Notes: generated by a model not told the origin, from the sequence alone. A stretch of 33,661 bases of DNA from Geobacter sp. (GCA_009885845.1 VFJW01000107.1:1-33661); one strand, 5' to 3'. Shown: positions 24,299 to 31,595, counted from the stretch's first letter. Program-made: numbers and translations.

Positions 24299-24643
24299 AT
24301 GGAAACGGTCACCAGACAACAGAAAAAAGACATCAAACTACTCGGAAAATTTGTCGAGGTCTATTGTGCCGGGAAACACTCCGGTTCTGCTTGTTCTCCG
24401 GTTGTTCTTCCGGCTGGCCTGGGTGAGCGAACTCTCTGCACTGAATGCGCAACTTTTTTATCATACGCGATTACCCGACGGTTGAAATGCCCGTTGGAAG
24501 CCGAAAAACCTTCGTGCAAACATTGCAAAACCCATTGCTATGCAAAGCCTCAACTGGCGAAGGTTAAGGAGATTATGGCATACTCGGGGCGTGCTCTGAT
24601 GATGCGGGGCAGGCTTGACTACATCTGGCATTACTTTTTTTAA
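24299..24643 (+). CDS. YgbA-family (nitrous-oxide-stimulated promoter family) cysteine-rich protein
   Basis: 114 aa from the ATG at 24299; an ATG at 24266 in frame would add 11 residues but overlaps the promoter region. The family core is clear: DIKLLGKFVEVYCAGKHSG, then LCTECATFLSYAITRRLKCP, then SCKHCKTHCY and VKEIMAYSGRALMM. Cysteines occur in the arrangement expected for metal binding. E. coli YgbA is induced by nitric oxide and nitrosative stress; its biochemical role is not settled. The CRP/FNR-type site upstream and the ferredoxin gene 33 bases downstream agree with a nitrosative-stress operon. The predicted transcription start coincides with the ATG, raising the chance of a leaderless message. 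Confidence 0.8.
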   Translation: METVTRQQKKDIKLLGKFVEVYCAGKHSGSACSPVVLPAGLGERTLCTECATFLSYAITRRLKCPLEAEKPSCKHCKTHCYAKPQLAKVKEIMAYSGRALMMRGRLDYIWHYFF

Positions 24644-24676
24644 CACACCAATTACTATCAAAAGGAGAAATAAACC

Positions 24677-25426
24677 ATGTTGAGAAAAATTGTAACAATC
24701 GATCAGGACAAATGTGACGGCTGCGGACTCTGCGTTCCCTCCTGTGCCGAAGGAGCGATAAAAATGATTAACGGCAAGGCGGTATTGTCGGCGGATAATT
24801 TGTGTGACGGTCTGGGGGCCTGTCTGGGTGAATGCCCGCAGGATGCTATTCAGATCGAGGAGCGCGAGGCGGATGAATTTGATGAGGCGGCCGTGGAAAA
24901 ACATCTGGCAGCTCAAGGCAGGCCGGCACCGGTTCATCAGCATGCAATGCAAGCTCCGGCAGCTGCACCTCACGGTGGTGGCGGTTGCCCCGGTTCCCGT
25001 GCCATGACCTTTGCTCCTCCACCGGCAGCTTCTGACACATCTCCGGCCGGAAGCCGCCAGAGCCAGCTGGCCCAGTGGCCGGTGCAGCTGCACCTCGTCC
25101 CTACCACTGCACCTTATTTTCAGGGTGCCGACCTGCTGATCACCGCCGATTGCGTGCCGGTTGCCTATGCCGGATATCACGAGGATTTCCTCAAGGGCAA
25201 GGCGGTTGTCATGGGGTGCCCGAAACTGGATGATAATAACTTTTATACCCAGAAATTGACCGAGCTGTTCAGTAAGTCGGATATCAGAAGCGTTACCGTG
25301 CTGAAGATGGAAGTCCCCTGCTGCGGCGGCATCGCAGTGGCAGCACGTCAGGCGCTTGCCGCGAGCGGCAGGGAGATTCCGTACAAAGAGGTTACTATCG
25401 GCATTCAGGGGCAGATCAAGGGATAG
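24677..25426 (+). CDS. 2[4Fe-4S] ferredoxin with a C-terminal cysteine-containing domain
   Basis: 249 aa. The first ~65 residues are a two-cluster ferredoxin with CDGCGLCVPSC and CDGLGACLGEC; the second motif is C-x2-L-x-A-C-x3-C-like with a leucine and lacks one usual cysteine spacing. A variable Ala/Pro/His linker (about 85-130) follows, then a domain with DLLITADCVPVAYAGYHEDF, VMGCPKLDD and VPCCGGIAVAARQA. The three cysteine sites suggest another metal or redox centre. Electron transfer in the cytoplasm is likely. The ribosome site AAGGAG is good, and the gene follows the YgbA-family gene by 33 bases, so it is probably under the same CRP/FNR-type control. Confidence 0.82.
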   Translation: MLRKIVTIDQDKCDGCGLCVPSCAEGAIKMINGKAVLSADNLCDGLGACLGECPQDAIQIEEREADEFDEAAVEKHLAAQGRPAPVHQHAMQAPAAAPHGGGGCPGSRAMTFAPPPAASDTSPAGSRQSQLAQWPVQLHLVPTTAPYFQGADLLITADCVPVAYAGYHEDFLKGKAVVMGCPKLDDNNFYTQKLTELFSKSDIRSVTVLKMEVPCCGGIAVAARQALAASGREIPYKEVTIGIQGQIKG

Positions 25427-25449
25427 ATCCTGACCACACATCGAGGTTC

Positions 25450-25477
25450 TTGACTGGCAGAAATTGAATGATATACT
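25450..25477 (+). promoter_or_regulatory. Sigma-70 promoter for the pilT-like operon
   Basis: TTGACT (25450-25455) and TATACT (25472-25477) are separated by 16 bases, each 5 of 6 to consensus. The pair lies 60 bases upstream of the pilT-like ATG at 25537. Confidence 0.6.
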
Positions 25478-25536
25478 GCCGTGGCAAATGAGCAGCTGAC
25501 AATAAATAATGTGTTTTTATTGCAGGAGGTTTCGAT

Positions 25537-27024
25537 ATGCCGGTTATAGATCGATATCTTGATGTCATTCAGAAACAGCGGGCGGAGGCACTCGTGTTTG
25601 CCGTGGGAGTTCCGGTCGAGATGGTTATCGGCGGACAGTCACGTTCTGTATCGACGAAGCCCGCAACGATGGAACAGATACACGCAATATTGACAGAAAT
25701 CCTCCCGGATTATTCTACGCAATTGCTGAACGGCAGCCTGACCTCTCCACACAGTTCAGCGTACGGCAATTTTTCGCTTCACATCGAGCAGCAGGCAGGT
25801 GGTGTGTCTCTTCGCATTCTACCGGCTGCTGCATCGCAGCCAGCCCCAGTTCCCAGTCAGCCTGCACCTGTTCCCACACACTCGGCAGCTCCCGCGGCAT
25901 CAATAATGACAGAGGGGAATGCCCCCGGTCATCTTGACGAATTATTTCACCAGATGCTCGACATGAAAGCGTCAGATCTCCATCTTAAAAGCGACAAAGC
26001 CCCTATGATACGTGTTGATGGTTCGATGGTGTTCATGCCTGGTCGCGGTCCTATAGACGGTGAAACGCTCGACAGACTCCTCCATGAAATACTTCCGGAC
26101 AAGAATAAAGAGGAGTTCAAAGAGACGAACGATACGGATTTTGGCTATGAACTCGGTGAACGGTCTCGAATGCGGGCGAATGTTTTTCGGGATATTGCCG
26201 GTATAGGGGGCGTCTTCCGCCAGATTCCGACAAAGATACTGACGGCCAAACAGCTTAATCTCCCCCCGGTGGTGCTCAGTTTCTGCGACTTTGACAAAGG
26301 GCTTGTGGTGGTTACCGGACCGACCGGTTCAGGAAAATCGACGACCCTGGCGGCTATGATCGACTATATTAACGACACGCGAGACGATCATTTGATTACC
26401 ATCGAAGATCCTGTCGAGTTCGTTCATAAAGATAAGCAGTGCCATATTAACCAGCGGGAAGTCGGCACCCATACCCGTGGCTTCAAGCAGGCCTTGCGTG
26501 CTGCACTGCGTGAAGACCCGGACATTGTGCTGGTCGGTGAAATGCGCGACCTTGAAACGGTAGCAATCGCCATTGAAACAGCGGAAACCGGGCATCTGGT
26601 CTTTGGAACTCTTCATACCAACACGGCGGCATCTACCGTCGACCGTATTATTGACCAGTTTCCGGCAGACCGGCAATCGCAGGTACGCACCATGCTAGCC
26701 GAGTCGCTTAAAGGGATCGTCGCGCAGACTCTGCTCAAAAAAAAGGGGGGTGGCCGTGTTGCCGCCATGGAGATTCTTGTCGTGACCAATGCGGTCTCTA
26801 ATCTCATCCGTGAAGGGAAGACCTTTCAGATACCTTCTGTCATGCAGACCGGAAAGAATCTGGGAATGCAGACGCTGAATGATGCCCTGCTCGATCTGGT
26901 CAAATCGGACACTGTTGAACCCCAGGAAGCGTATGACCGGTCAGTGGTAAAGAAAGACTTTGGCATGATGTTGACCCGGAGCGGCTTTAAAGGTCCCTGG
27001 AGCGATGAGAAGGCAAATCCGTAA
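25537..27024 (+). CDS. PilT/PilU-type pilus retraction ATPase with an N-terminal extension
   Basis: 495 aa, about 140 longer than PilT. The C-terminal ~360 residues are a PilT ATPase: MKASDLHLKSDKAP (143-156), Walker A GPTGSGKSTT (261-270), the Asp box EDPVEF, the AALREDPDIVLVGEMRD Walker B region (322-338), and the GHLVFGTLHTN His box. PilT-family motors disassemble type IV pili. Residues 1-97 (ALVFAVGVPVEMVIGGQSRS and MEQIHAILTEILPD) look like a worn copy of the PilT N-terminal domain, joined by a Pro/Ala linker (100-122). A strong ribosome site (AGGAGG) and promoter lie upstream; the CNMP-binding protein follows after 36 bases. PilT versus PilU cannot be settled. Confidence 0.88.
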   Translation: MPVIDRYLDVIQKQRAEALVFAVGVPVEMVIGGQSRSVSTKPATMEQIHAILTEILPDYSTQLLNGSLTSPHSSAYGNFSLHIEQQAGGVSLRILPAAASQPAPVPSQPAPVPTHSAAPAASIMTEGNAPGHLDELFHQMLDMKASDLHLKSDKAPMIRVDGSMVFMPGRGPIDGETLDRLLHEILPDKNKEEFKETNDTDFGYELGERSRMRANVFRDIAGIGGVFRQIPTKILTAKQLNLPPVVLSFCDFDKGLVVVTGPTGSGKSTTLAAMIDYINDTRDDHLITIEDPVEFVHKDKQCHINQREVGTHTRGFKQALRAALREDPDIVLVGEMRDLETVAIAIETAETGHLVFGTLHTNTAASTVDRIIDQFPADRQSQVRTMLAESLKGIVAQTLLKKKGGGRVAAMEILVVTNAVSNLIREGKTFQIPSVMQTGKNLGMQTLNDALLDLVKSDTVEPQEAYDRSVVKKDFGMMLTRSGFKGPWSDEKANP

Positions 27025-27060
27025 CACTAACCTTATTACGAAGCGTCATGGAGGTAGATA

Positions 27061-27723
27061 ATGCCACTGATTGAACTCGACAAATGGCGATTGTTCGCAG
27101 ATCTTGCTGCTGATGATGTGAAGGTGATAGCTGCGGTCTGTGAAGAACGCCTCCTTCTTACCGGAGAAGAGCTTTTCATTGAGGGGGACAGCGGTGATTC
27201 TCTCTGGATAATCCAGAGTGGCCGTGTTGATGTGTATAAAAACATTCGCGGCGACATTGATCGGACTCTTGCTTCGTTGGGTCCCGGCGACGTTATTGGT
27301 GAGATGAGCTTTATTGATCAGTCGAGACGCAGTGCCGGTGCGCGTACTGCTGAGCCGAGCGAATTTCTTGTCCTTACCCGAGCCGCATTTCAGAGTGTGC
27401 AGAGAGAACGGCCGGAAATAGCGGCCGGATTTTACCGCAATCTTGCTTCAATTCTTGCCGTTCGCCTGCGAACAACAACCGAATTGTATCGTGAGAGTGT
27501 TGCCTTCAGTATCGAAGCCACCGGTGCCGGTCGACTGAATCTTATGGCTCTGAGCGAAGAGTTGAAACCGATTACGATTTACCTTTCCGGTGGAATAACC
27601 ATGGCCGGGCGTATTCTTCAGATGGACAGCTCACCCGCGGGATACACGCTGGTGCTGAAGGAAAAGTCGGGAAGAATTGCCATCGTACCGTACCACGCAG
27701 TCCAGCGTATAGAGCTTGATTAA
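27061..27723 (+). CDS. Cyclic-nucleotide-binding domain fused to an Hfq/Sm-like domain
   Basis: 220 aa. Residues about 8-125 form a CAP_ED fold with a phosphate-binding cassette reading [20 protein letters not shown], where Gly-Glu and Arg-Arg fit the GE-x8-R pattern for cAMP or cGMP. There is no helix-turn-helix. Instead residues 158-219 resemble Hfq/Sm proteins: a short helix ([11 protein letters not shown]), then [15 protein letters not shown] aligning with Hfq's VSIYLVNGIKLQGQI, then YTLVLKEK, then [11 protein letters not shown] against VYKHAISTVV. This is a comparison by eye and not confirmed. It follows the pilT-like gene by 36 bases and precedes the macro domain gene by two, so it is in a pilus-motor operon. 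Confidence 0.8.
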   Translation: MPLIELDKWRLFADLAADDVKVIAAVCEERLLLTGEELFIEGDSGDSLWIIQSGRVDVYKNIRGDIDRTLASLGPGDVIGEMSFIDQSRRSAGARTAEPSEFLVLTRAAFQSVQRERPEIAAGFYRNLASILAVRLRTTTELYRESVAFSIEATGAGRLNLMALSEELKPITIYLSGGITMAGRILQMDSSPAGYTLVLKEKSGRIAIVPYHAVQRIELD

Positions 27724-27725
27724 CG

Positions 27726-28253
27726 GTGTCGACGGTCATCGAAATTATTCAGGCGGACATAACAACTCTGTCAGTTGACGCCATTGTTAATGCTGCCAAT
27801 AACACTCTGCTTGGTGGAGGTGGGGTAGACGGTGCAATTCATCGGGCAGCGGGGCCGGGGCTGTTTCAGGAGTGTGCCGCTCTTCAGGGGTGTGATACCG
27901 GTGATGCGAAAATTACCGGTGGCTACCTGCTTCCCGCGAAGCATGTCATTCATACCGTCGGACCGGTGTGGCATGGCGGTGAAAAGGGTGAGCCGGAACT
28001 GCTGGAGTGCGCCTACCGGCGCTGTTTCGAGGTTGCGCAGCTGCATCGGGTGAAAAGCATCGCCTTCCCCGCCGTCAGTGCCGGAGTCTACGGCTATCCG
28101 ATGCGCCTTGCGGCAGTCATCGCACTTTCAGCAGGGTTGTCCGCAGTCGTACGGAATCCGGGATTGGAGCGGATTATCTTCGTTCAATTCAATGAAGGGG
28201 CGCAGCAGGTATATCGGGAAGCAGCAGCGCGGCTGGGGATACACAATATCTAA
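27726..28253 (+). CDS. Macro domain protein (ADP-ribose/O-acetyl-ADP-ribose hydrolase type)
   Basis: 175 aa from a GTG at 27726, two bases after the previous stop. The ADP-ribose-binding motifs are complete: [12 protein letters not shown] substrate contact, [20 protein letters not shown] near residue 21, and [11 protein letters not shown] near 115. These match the MacroD/YmdB group, which removes ADP-ribose from O-acetyl-ADP-ribose or protein. Such enzymes reverse ADP-ribosylation, and in E. coli YmdB also inhibits RNase III. The very tight spacing suggests co-expression with the CNMP/Hfq-like protein. A BrnA-type antitoxin gene follows, but no ADP-ribosyltransferase partner is visible. Confidence 0.92.
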   Translation: MSTVIEIIQADITTLSVDAIVNAANNTLLGGGGVDGAIHRAAGPGLFQECAALQGCDTGDAKITGGYLLPAKHVIHTVGPVWHGGEKGEPELLECAYRRCFEVAQLHRVKSIAFPAVSAGVYGYPMRLAAVIALSAGLSAVVRNPGLERIIFVQFNEGAQQVYREAAARLGIHNI

Positions 28254-28278
28254 GCAGAGCCACATGAAAGGAAAGAAT

Positions 28279-28542
28279 ATGAAAACTGATCCGGACATGA
28301 GACCCGAATATGATTTCAGCAAAGGCAAACGTGGTGCAGTAATACCCAATGTCGGTAAGAGCCGTATAACCACCTATCTTGACAGCGATATTGTGGAGTG
28401 GTTGAAATCACGGGGCGAAGCCGAAAATAAAGGGTATCAAACCGTATTGAATGAACTGCTATGCAAACAGCTGTCACCTGAACGGCCGATAGCTGAAGTG
28501 TTACGGCAGGTGATTAGGGAAGAGCTGAAGCTGGCGGCGTGA
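28279..28542 (+). CDS. Orphan BrnA-type (DUF4415) antitoxin
   Basis: 87 aa from the ATG at 28279, with AAAGGA six bases upstream. Its N-terminus RPEYDFSKGKRG is the mark of BrnA_antitoxin (DUF4415) proteins, and RITTYLDSDIVEWLKSRG is a ribbon-helix-helix DNA-binding segment. BrnA normally pairs with the BrnT RNase toxin encoded immediately upstream, but the neighbour here is a macro domain gene. No BrnT-like frame is visible. It may be an orphan, a solitary repressor, or paired with an unrecognised gene. A 26-residue decayed copy of its tail lies at 4467-4544. Confidence 0.8.
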   Translation: MKTDPDMRPEYDFSKGKRGAVIPNVGKSRITTYLDSDIVEWLKSRGEAENKGYQTVLNELLCKQLSPERPIAEVLRQVIREELKLAA

Positions 28543-28569
28543 AGAAGGATTTGAAAGACGCCTAGGCCG

Positions 28570-28588
28570 ATAATCCGCCTCGGATTAT
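28570..28588. terminator. Possible terminator hairpin after the antitoxin
   Basis: ATAATCCG (28570-28577) and CGGATTAT (28581-28588) form a perfect 8-bp stem with loop CCT, 28 bases after the antitoxin stop. No T-run follows, so it may stop transcription only weakly, or serve the convergent XRE gene. Confidence 0.45.
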
Positions 28589-28625
28589 TGAAGCCTTAAA
28601 TTTGTGAACAGAGAATCAGTAGTCG

Positions 28626-28958
28626 CTATTTATTGCAACTCTCTAAAAACGCGTTTACAATTCTAAATATAATCTGCTGGTCTTTTTCTGCCAACTTTTG
28701 TAGAGTCTCCTCCACCCGTTGTGCCCTCTCCGGTGCAGTGTTTAAATGTCCAAACTCGAATAATGTGGGCAGTGGTACGTTCAAGACTTCGGTAATTCGC
28801 ATTAAGCGATCCAATGAGGGATAGCTTTTCCCAAGCTCTATCTTGCTCATATGTTTTTGATCTATTCCAATCTGCTCCCCAAGCTGCTCTTGAGACAGCC
28901 CCCTGATTTTCCGCAATTCCTTAATCCGCCGACCAAATAATACCGTTGCATTACTCAT
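28626..28958 (-). CDS. XRE-family helix-turn-helix regulator
   Basis: 110 aa from the ATG at 28958, with GGGAGGAATC just upstream. Residues about 8-64 are a Cro/CI-type HTH: RIKELRKIRGLSQEQLGEQI, then GIDQKHMSKIELGKSYPSLD and LMRITEVLNVPLPTLFEF. A short helical C-terminus follows (QRVEETLQKLAEKDQQIIFR). It is divergent from the PKD lipoprotein, and the shared intergenic region carries repeated palindromic half-sites (29014-29103), which are good candidates for its own operator. No phage genes are nearby. What it responds to is unknown. Confidence 0.9.
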   Translation of the reverse strand: MSNATVLFGRRIKELRKIRGLSQEQLGEQIGIDQKHMSKIELGKSYPSLDRLMRITEVLNVPLPTLFEFGHLNTAPERAQRVEETLQKLAEKDQQIIFRIVNAFLESCNK

Positions 28959-29013
28959 GATTCCTCCCGACAATAGTTGTGACGGGGAAGCGCCGGAATG
29001 TGAACGCATCAAT

Positions 29014-29103
29014 TGACGTAATTAAATTGACAATACGCATAAAAGAACGTAATTAACGCTTGCAAACATGTTTTTAAAATATTAGTACGTCAATAATGAC
29101 GTA
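29014..29103. promoter_or_regulatory. Palindromic operator candidates between the XRE regulator and the lipoprotein
   Basis: TACGTCA-ATAA-TGACGTA (29086-29103) is a perfect 18-base dyad. TGACGTA also occurs at 29014-29020 followed by ATTA, and AACGTAATTA occurs at about 29046. Several TTGAC half-sites make the region look like a multi-site operator. Confidence 0.55.
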
Positions 29104-29170
29104 TAAATTAACCACATACAAAAGCTCTGTCTGTGATTATCTGTGTTCTCGGAGCCAACGGGGGGATAAG

Positions 29171-30223
29171 ATGCGAAATAGTTTTTTGGTTGGGTTGTGT
29201 ATTGTTGCGGTATTTAGCTTGGCAGGTTGTGGTGGCGGTGGTGATGCAAATTCGCCAACTTTATCTGTCGGAACCAATTTAGCGCCAGTCGCAAATGCTG
29301 GAGCAGTTCAGAGTGTTCTCATCGGTGCTGTTGTGACACTTGATGGAAGTGCCAGCAGTGATGCAAATGGCGACCTGTTGACCTACAATTGGTCTTTTAC
29401 TTCCAAGCCAGTTGGAAGCAGTGCGACACTGTCAAGTGCAACCAGCGTCAAACCAACATTCACGGCTGACGTTGCAGGCACCTATGTTTTGAACTTGGTA
29501 GTCAATGACGGAAAGGTCGGTAGTACCGCAGCTACCGTTACAATAACGGCTTCTGTTGCAAATGCAGCACCTGTTGCAAATGCGGGAACAGCCCAAAGTA
29601 TAGTTACTGGCTCTGTTGTGACACTTGATGGAAGTGCCAGCAGTGATGCGAATGGCGACCTGTTGACCTACAATTGGTCTTTTACTTCCAAGCCAGCTGG
29701 AAGCGGTGCGACACTGTCAAGTGCAACCAGCGTCAAACCAACATTCACGGCCGACGTTGCGGGCACCTATGTTTTGAACTTGGTAGTCAATGACGGAAAG
29801 GTTAGTAGTGCACCTAAATCTGTAACTATAACTGCTGTAGATCCTTCTTTGCAGTTATCCCAAACCGATTCTTTTTTTGGGACAACGACTAATCTTTCAA
29901 TGCCTTACAGTATAATTTCAAATTCAACTCAATCAGTCTCAGGCATTCCAACTCCAACAACTGCAACAGTTGACATTTTTAAACTGACGGCAACAGGTGC
30001 AAATTTTACAGTAAGCAATCTCTCTGCCATTGACGGTACAGGCAAGGTAATTCCTTATTTCGTTAACTTAACTAATGGACAAAAAATATCTGCTGGAACT
30101 CCAGTTTCATTCTCTCTCGTATCGCCTCTCACGCATGGCAGCACGGTGAGTTTGACATACAAATTTACAATAACCGAAACTGGAAAAACATTTACTTATC
30201 AAGTAAATCTAACAACCAATTAG
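29171..30223 (+). CDS. PKD-like-repeat surface lipoprotein
   Basis: 350 aa from the ATG at 29171, preceded by GGGGGG. The N-terminus MRNSFLVGLCIVAVFSLAGC is a lipoprotein signal with lipobox LAGC, so it is probably anchored by a lipid at Cys20. Two near-identical ~95-residue beta domains follow, with VTLDGSASSDANGDLLTYNW and FTADVAGTYVLNLVVNDGK, of the PKD/K319-like family found in extracellular adhesins and matrix proteins. The last ~120 residues are a different, serine/threonine-rich beta-type region that I do not recognise. The gene is more AT-rich than the core genes and lies in an accessory region. Adhesion or surface function is inferred. Confidence 0.85.
   Translation: MRNSFLVGLCIVAVFSLAGCGGGGDANSPTLSVGTNLAPVANAGAVQSVLIGAVVTLDGSASSDANGDLLTYNWSFTSKPVGSSATLSSATSVKPTFTADVAGTYVLNLVVNDGKVGSTAATVTITASVANAAPVANAGTAQSIVTGSVVTLDGSASSDANGDLLTYNWSFTSKPAGSGATLSSATSVKPTFTADVAGTYVLNLVVNDGKVSSAPKSVTITAVDPSLQLSQTDSFFGTTTNLSMPYSIISNSTQSVSGIPTPTTATVDIFKLTATGANFTVSNLSAIDGTGKVIPYFVNLTNGQKISAGTPVSFSLVSPLTHGSTVSLTYKFTITETGKTFTYQVNLTTN
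29330..29802 (+). repeat. Direct repeat of two PKD-like units within the lipoprotein gene
   Basis: Bases 29330-29517 and 29615-29802 are almost identical with a 285-base (95-codon) offset; only a few silent or conservative changes separate them (e.g. CCAGTTGGA versus CCAGCTGGA). The near-identity at the DNA level points to a recent in-frame duplication. Confidence 0.85.
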
Positions 30224-30293
30224 TACCATGTAACACTTATCAGCGGTTCCGTGAAAATGCAGTAAACATGGCACTTTAAAAATGTTGTGACAA

Positions 30294-30339
30294 CAGCCCG
30301 TCGGCTTCGGTTTTTCCCCGAAGCCGGCGGGCTGTTTTT
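30294..30339 (+). terminator. Strong bidirectional-type terminator after the lipoprotein gene
   Basis: The arms CAGCCCGTCGGCTTCGG (30294-30310) and CCGAAGCCGGCGGGCTG (30318-30334) form a 17-bp stem with one mismatch and a T-rich loop, followed by TTTTT. Confidence 0.92.
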
Positions 30340-30848
30340 ATGCTTTTACTTGATCTCTCATGCGGTAGCTTTTTCCTTCAATGAGCTGTGTTTCAGCGTG
30401 ATGCTGCAGTCGGTCGAGAATCGCCGACGTAAGGGTGCTGTCGTTGATGAATATTTTCGGCCACTGTTTGAAGGCACACGGTTTGATGTGATTATTGTGG
30501 AGCCACGTTCGTAGCGTTGACTTATAACCTGGAAGAGCAAATCGGCACCATGTTTGTCAATCGGCAGATAGCCAAGTTCATCGAGAATCAGTATTTGTGG
30601 TGATAGATACTTTTTGAGTTCCACCTTTAGTTTACTGGCCACCTGCGCCGCTGCAAGGGTTTTGATTGCGTCGACTGCCGTTGCAAACAGAACAGATTTA
30701 CCGGCGAGATAGGCCGTATAGCCAAGAGCAGAGGCAATATGTGTTTTGCCAAGCCCCACCGAGCAATGCAGGATGACATCGGTGTGAGCTTTTAGAAACT
30801 GGAGACGGAAGAGATTCTGAAGCGCCATGCGATTGTTTTTTTCGGCCA
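30338..30848 (-). pseudogene. Broken istB (IS21-family helper ATPase)
   Basis: The minus strand encodes an IstB AAA ATPase lacking its first ~100 residues. Visible parts are NLFRLQFLKAHTDVIL, the P-loop region SVGLGKTHIASALGYTAYLA, LILDELGYLPIDKHGADLLF and ERGSTIITSNR. After TSNR a two-base (TG) insertion shifts the frame near 30478; the rest continues in the other frame as AFKQWPKIFINDSTLTSAIL, DRLQHHAETQLIEGKSYRMR and a stop at 30338. The first glycine of the Walker A is replaced by cysteine, and the poly-A run near 30835 looks like a further frameshift. No istA is left, so the element is dead. Confidence 0.85.
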
Positions 30849-30866
30849 GCTCCGCGAGGCAGGGTA

Positions 30867-31076
30867 AATGCTTCCATCTTCAGCTTTTACACCATAGCGT
30901 GCGCGCTGGAGGTGGAATTTTCGGATCTCCTGCATCTTCCCGCAGAAAATCTGGACCGGGAGCTGGAGCAGGGATTGGTAGAGATGGTTGGCAGGATTCG
31001 CCGTATGGACAAGGAAAAGAGAAAACTGGTTTTGAGCGTGATCAAAGGGATGCTGGAGGGAGTTGAAAAAAATTAG
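30867..31076 (+). pseudogene. C-terminal fragment of a second XRE-family regulator
   Basis: The plus-strand frame reads NASIFSFYTIACALEVEFSD, then LLHLPAENLDRELEQGLVEM, VGRIRRMDKEKRKLVLSVIK, GMLEGVEKN and a TAG at 31074-31076. This matches the end of a Cro/CI HTH (PS-x4-LYKIAKALGV-x-LSELL) plus a helical tail common in XRE regulators. The DNA-recognition helices upstream are gone; homology stops where the broken istB begins, suggesting the insertion sequence cut the gene. Confidence 0.7.
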
Positions 31077-31126
31077 CGGCGTGTCGGGCTTAGCCTGATC
31101 GGTTCCGGCTTTGTAAGAGAACTAAT

Positions 31127-31179
31127 GGGGGCGCGTGTCAAATCTGAAATTGTCCGGAGTTGATACGCGGCCCTTTTTT
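31127..31179 (+). terminator. Imperfect long inverted repeat with T-run
   Basis: GGGGGCGCGTGTCAA and TTGATACGCGGCCC pair with one or two mismatches across an 18-base loop, and TTTTTT follows. It lies after the XRE fragment and before the convergent vapC-like gene. It could instead be a worn insertion-sequence end, since TGTCAAATCTGAAATTGTCC in the loop resembles IS21-type termini. Confidence 0.5.
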
Positions 31180-31187
31180 CTGGCGCC

Positions 31188-31595
31188 TTATTTATTCGGA
31201 ACAGAGTCAAATCCCTGCTCTTTGAAGTGGCGGTCAAAGGTAAAAGCACATTTTATCAAACTATGCCGCATGACCTCGAATGAGACGCAGTCCACGAGGC
31301 TGAGCTTCTTTCTGTTTGCAGCAAGCAAGGCGCTGGTTGCAGCGGAATGAATTGCTGAATCCACCCACCGGATAGTGAGTAGAGGCACTATGTCTTCCTG
31401 GAAAACCCTGGTGGCCTGTAGTCCCAGCCGATTCTGCACGAGGGCAGAAGTTTCCACCAGAATGTAGTTACTGGTTATCATCGGGCGACCTGATGAAAGT
31501 ATTTCCTCCCACGCTCTTTTCGCCTTGGTGTGATATTCGTCATCCGCGTCGAGGACGGCAAGAAAAGCCGATGTGTCGATGAAGATGCCGCTCAT
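31188..31595 (-). CDS. vapC: PIN-domain toxin (VapC family)
   Basis: 135 aa. The PIN nuclease acidic residues are all visible: Asp in FIDTSAF (near 7), Glu in LVETSAL (near 48), Asp in LSLVDCVSF (near 100) and Asp in FTFDRHFKEQGF (near 119). VapC toxins are magnesium-dependent RNases that cleave tRNA or rRNA. The start overlaps the antitoxin stop by 4 bases (ATGA), the usual vapBC coupling. No catalytic residue is missing, so it is likely active. It is convergent with the XRE fragment. The exact RNA target cannot be read from sequence. Confidence 0.9.
   Translation of the reverse strand: MSGIFIDTSAFLAVLDADDEYHTKAKRAWEEILSSGRPMITSNYILVETSALVQNRLGLQATRVFQEDIVPLLTIRWVDSAIHSAATSALLAANRKKLSLVDCVSFEVMRHSLIKCAFTFDRHFKEQGFDSVPNK

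Noticed and set aside
24461-25441. A 326-codon open frame on the minus strand, antisense to the YgbA-family and ferredoxin genes.
   Set aside because: It lacks a ribosome site and known motifs, while the opposite strand has clear cysteine motifs and good ribosome sites; it is a shadow frame.
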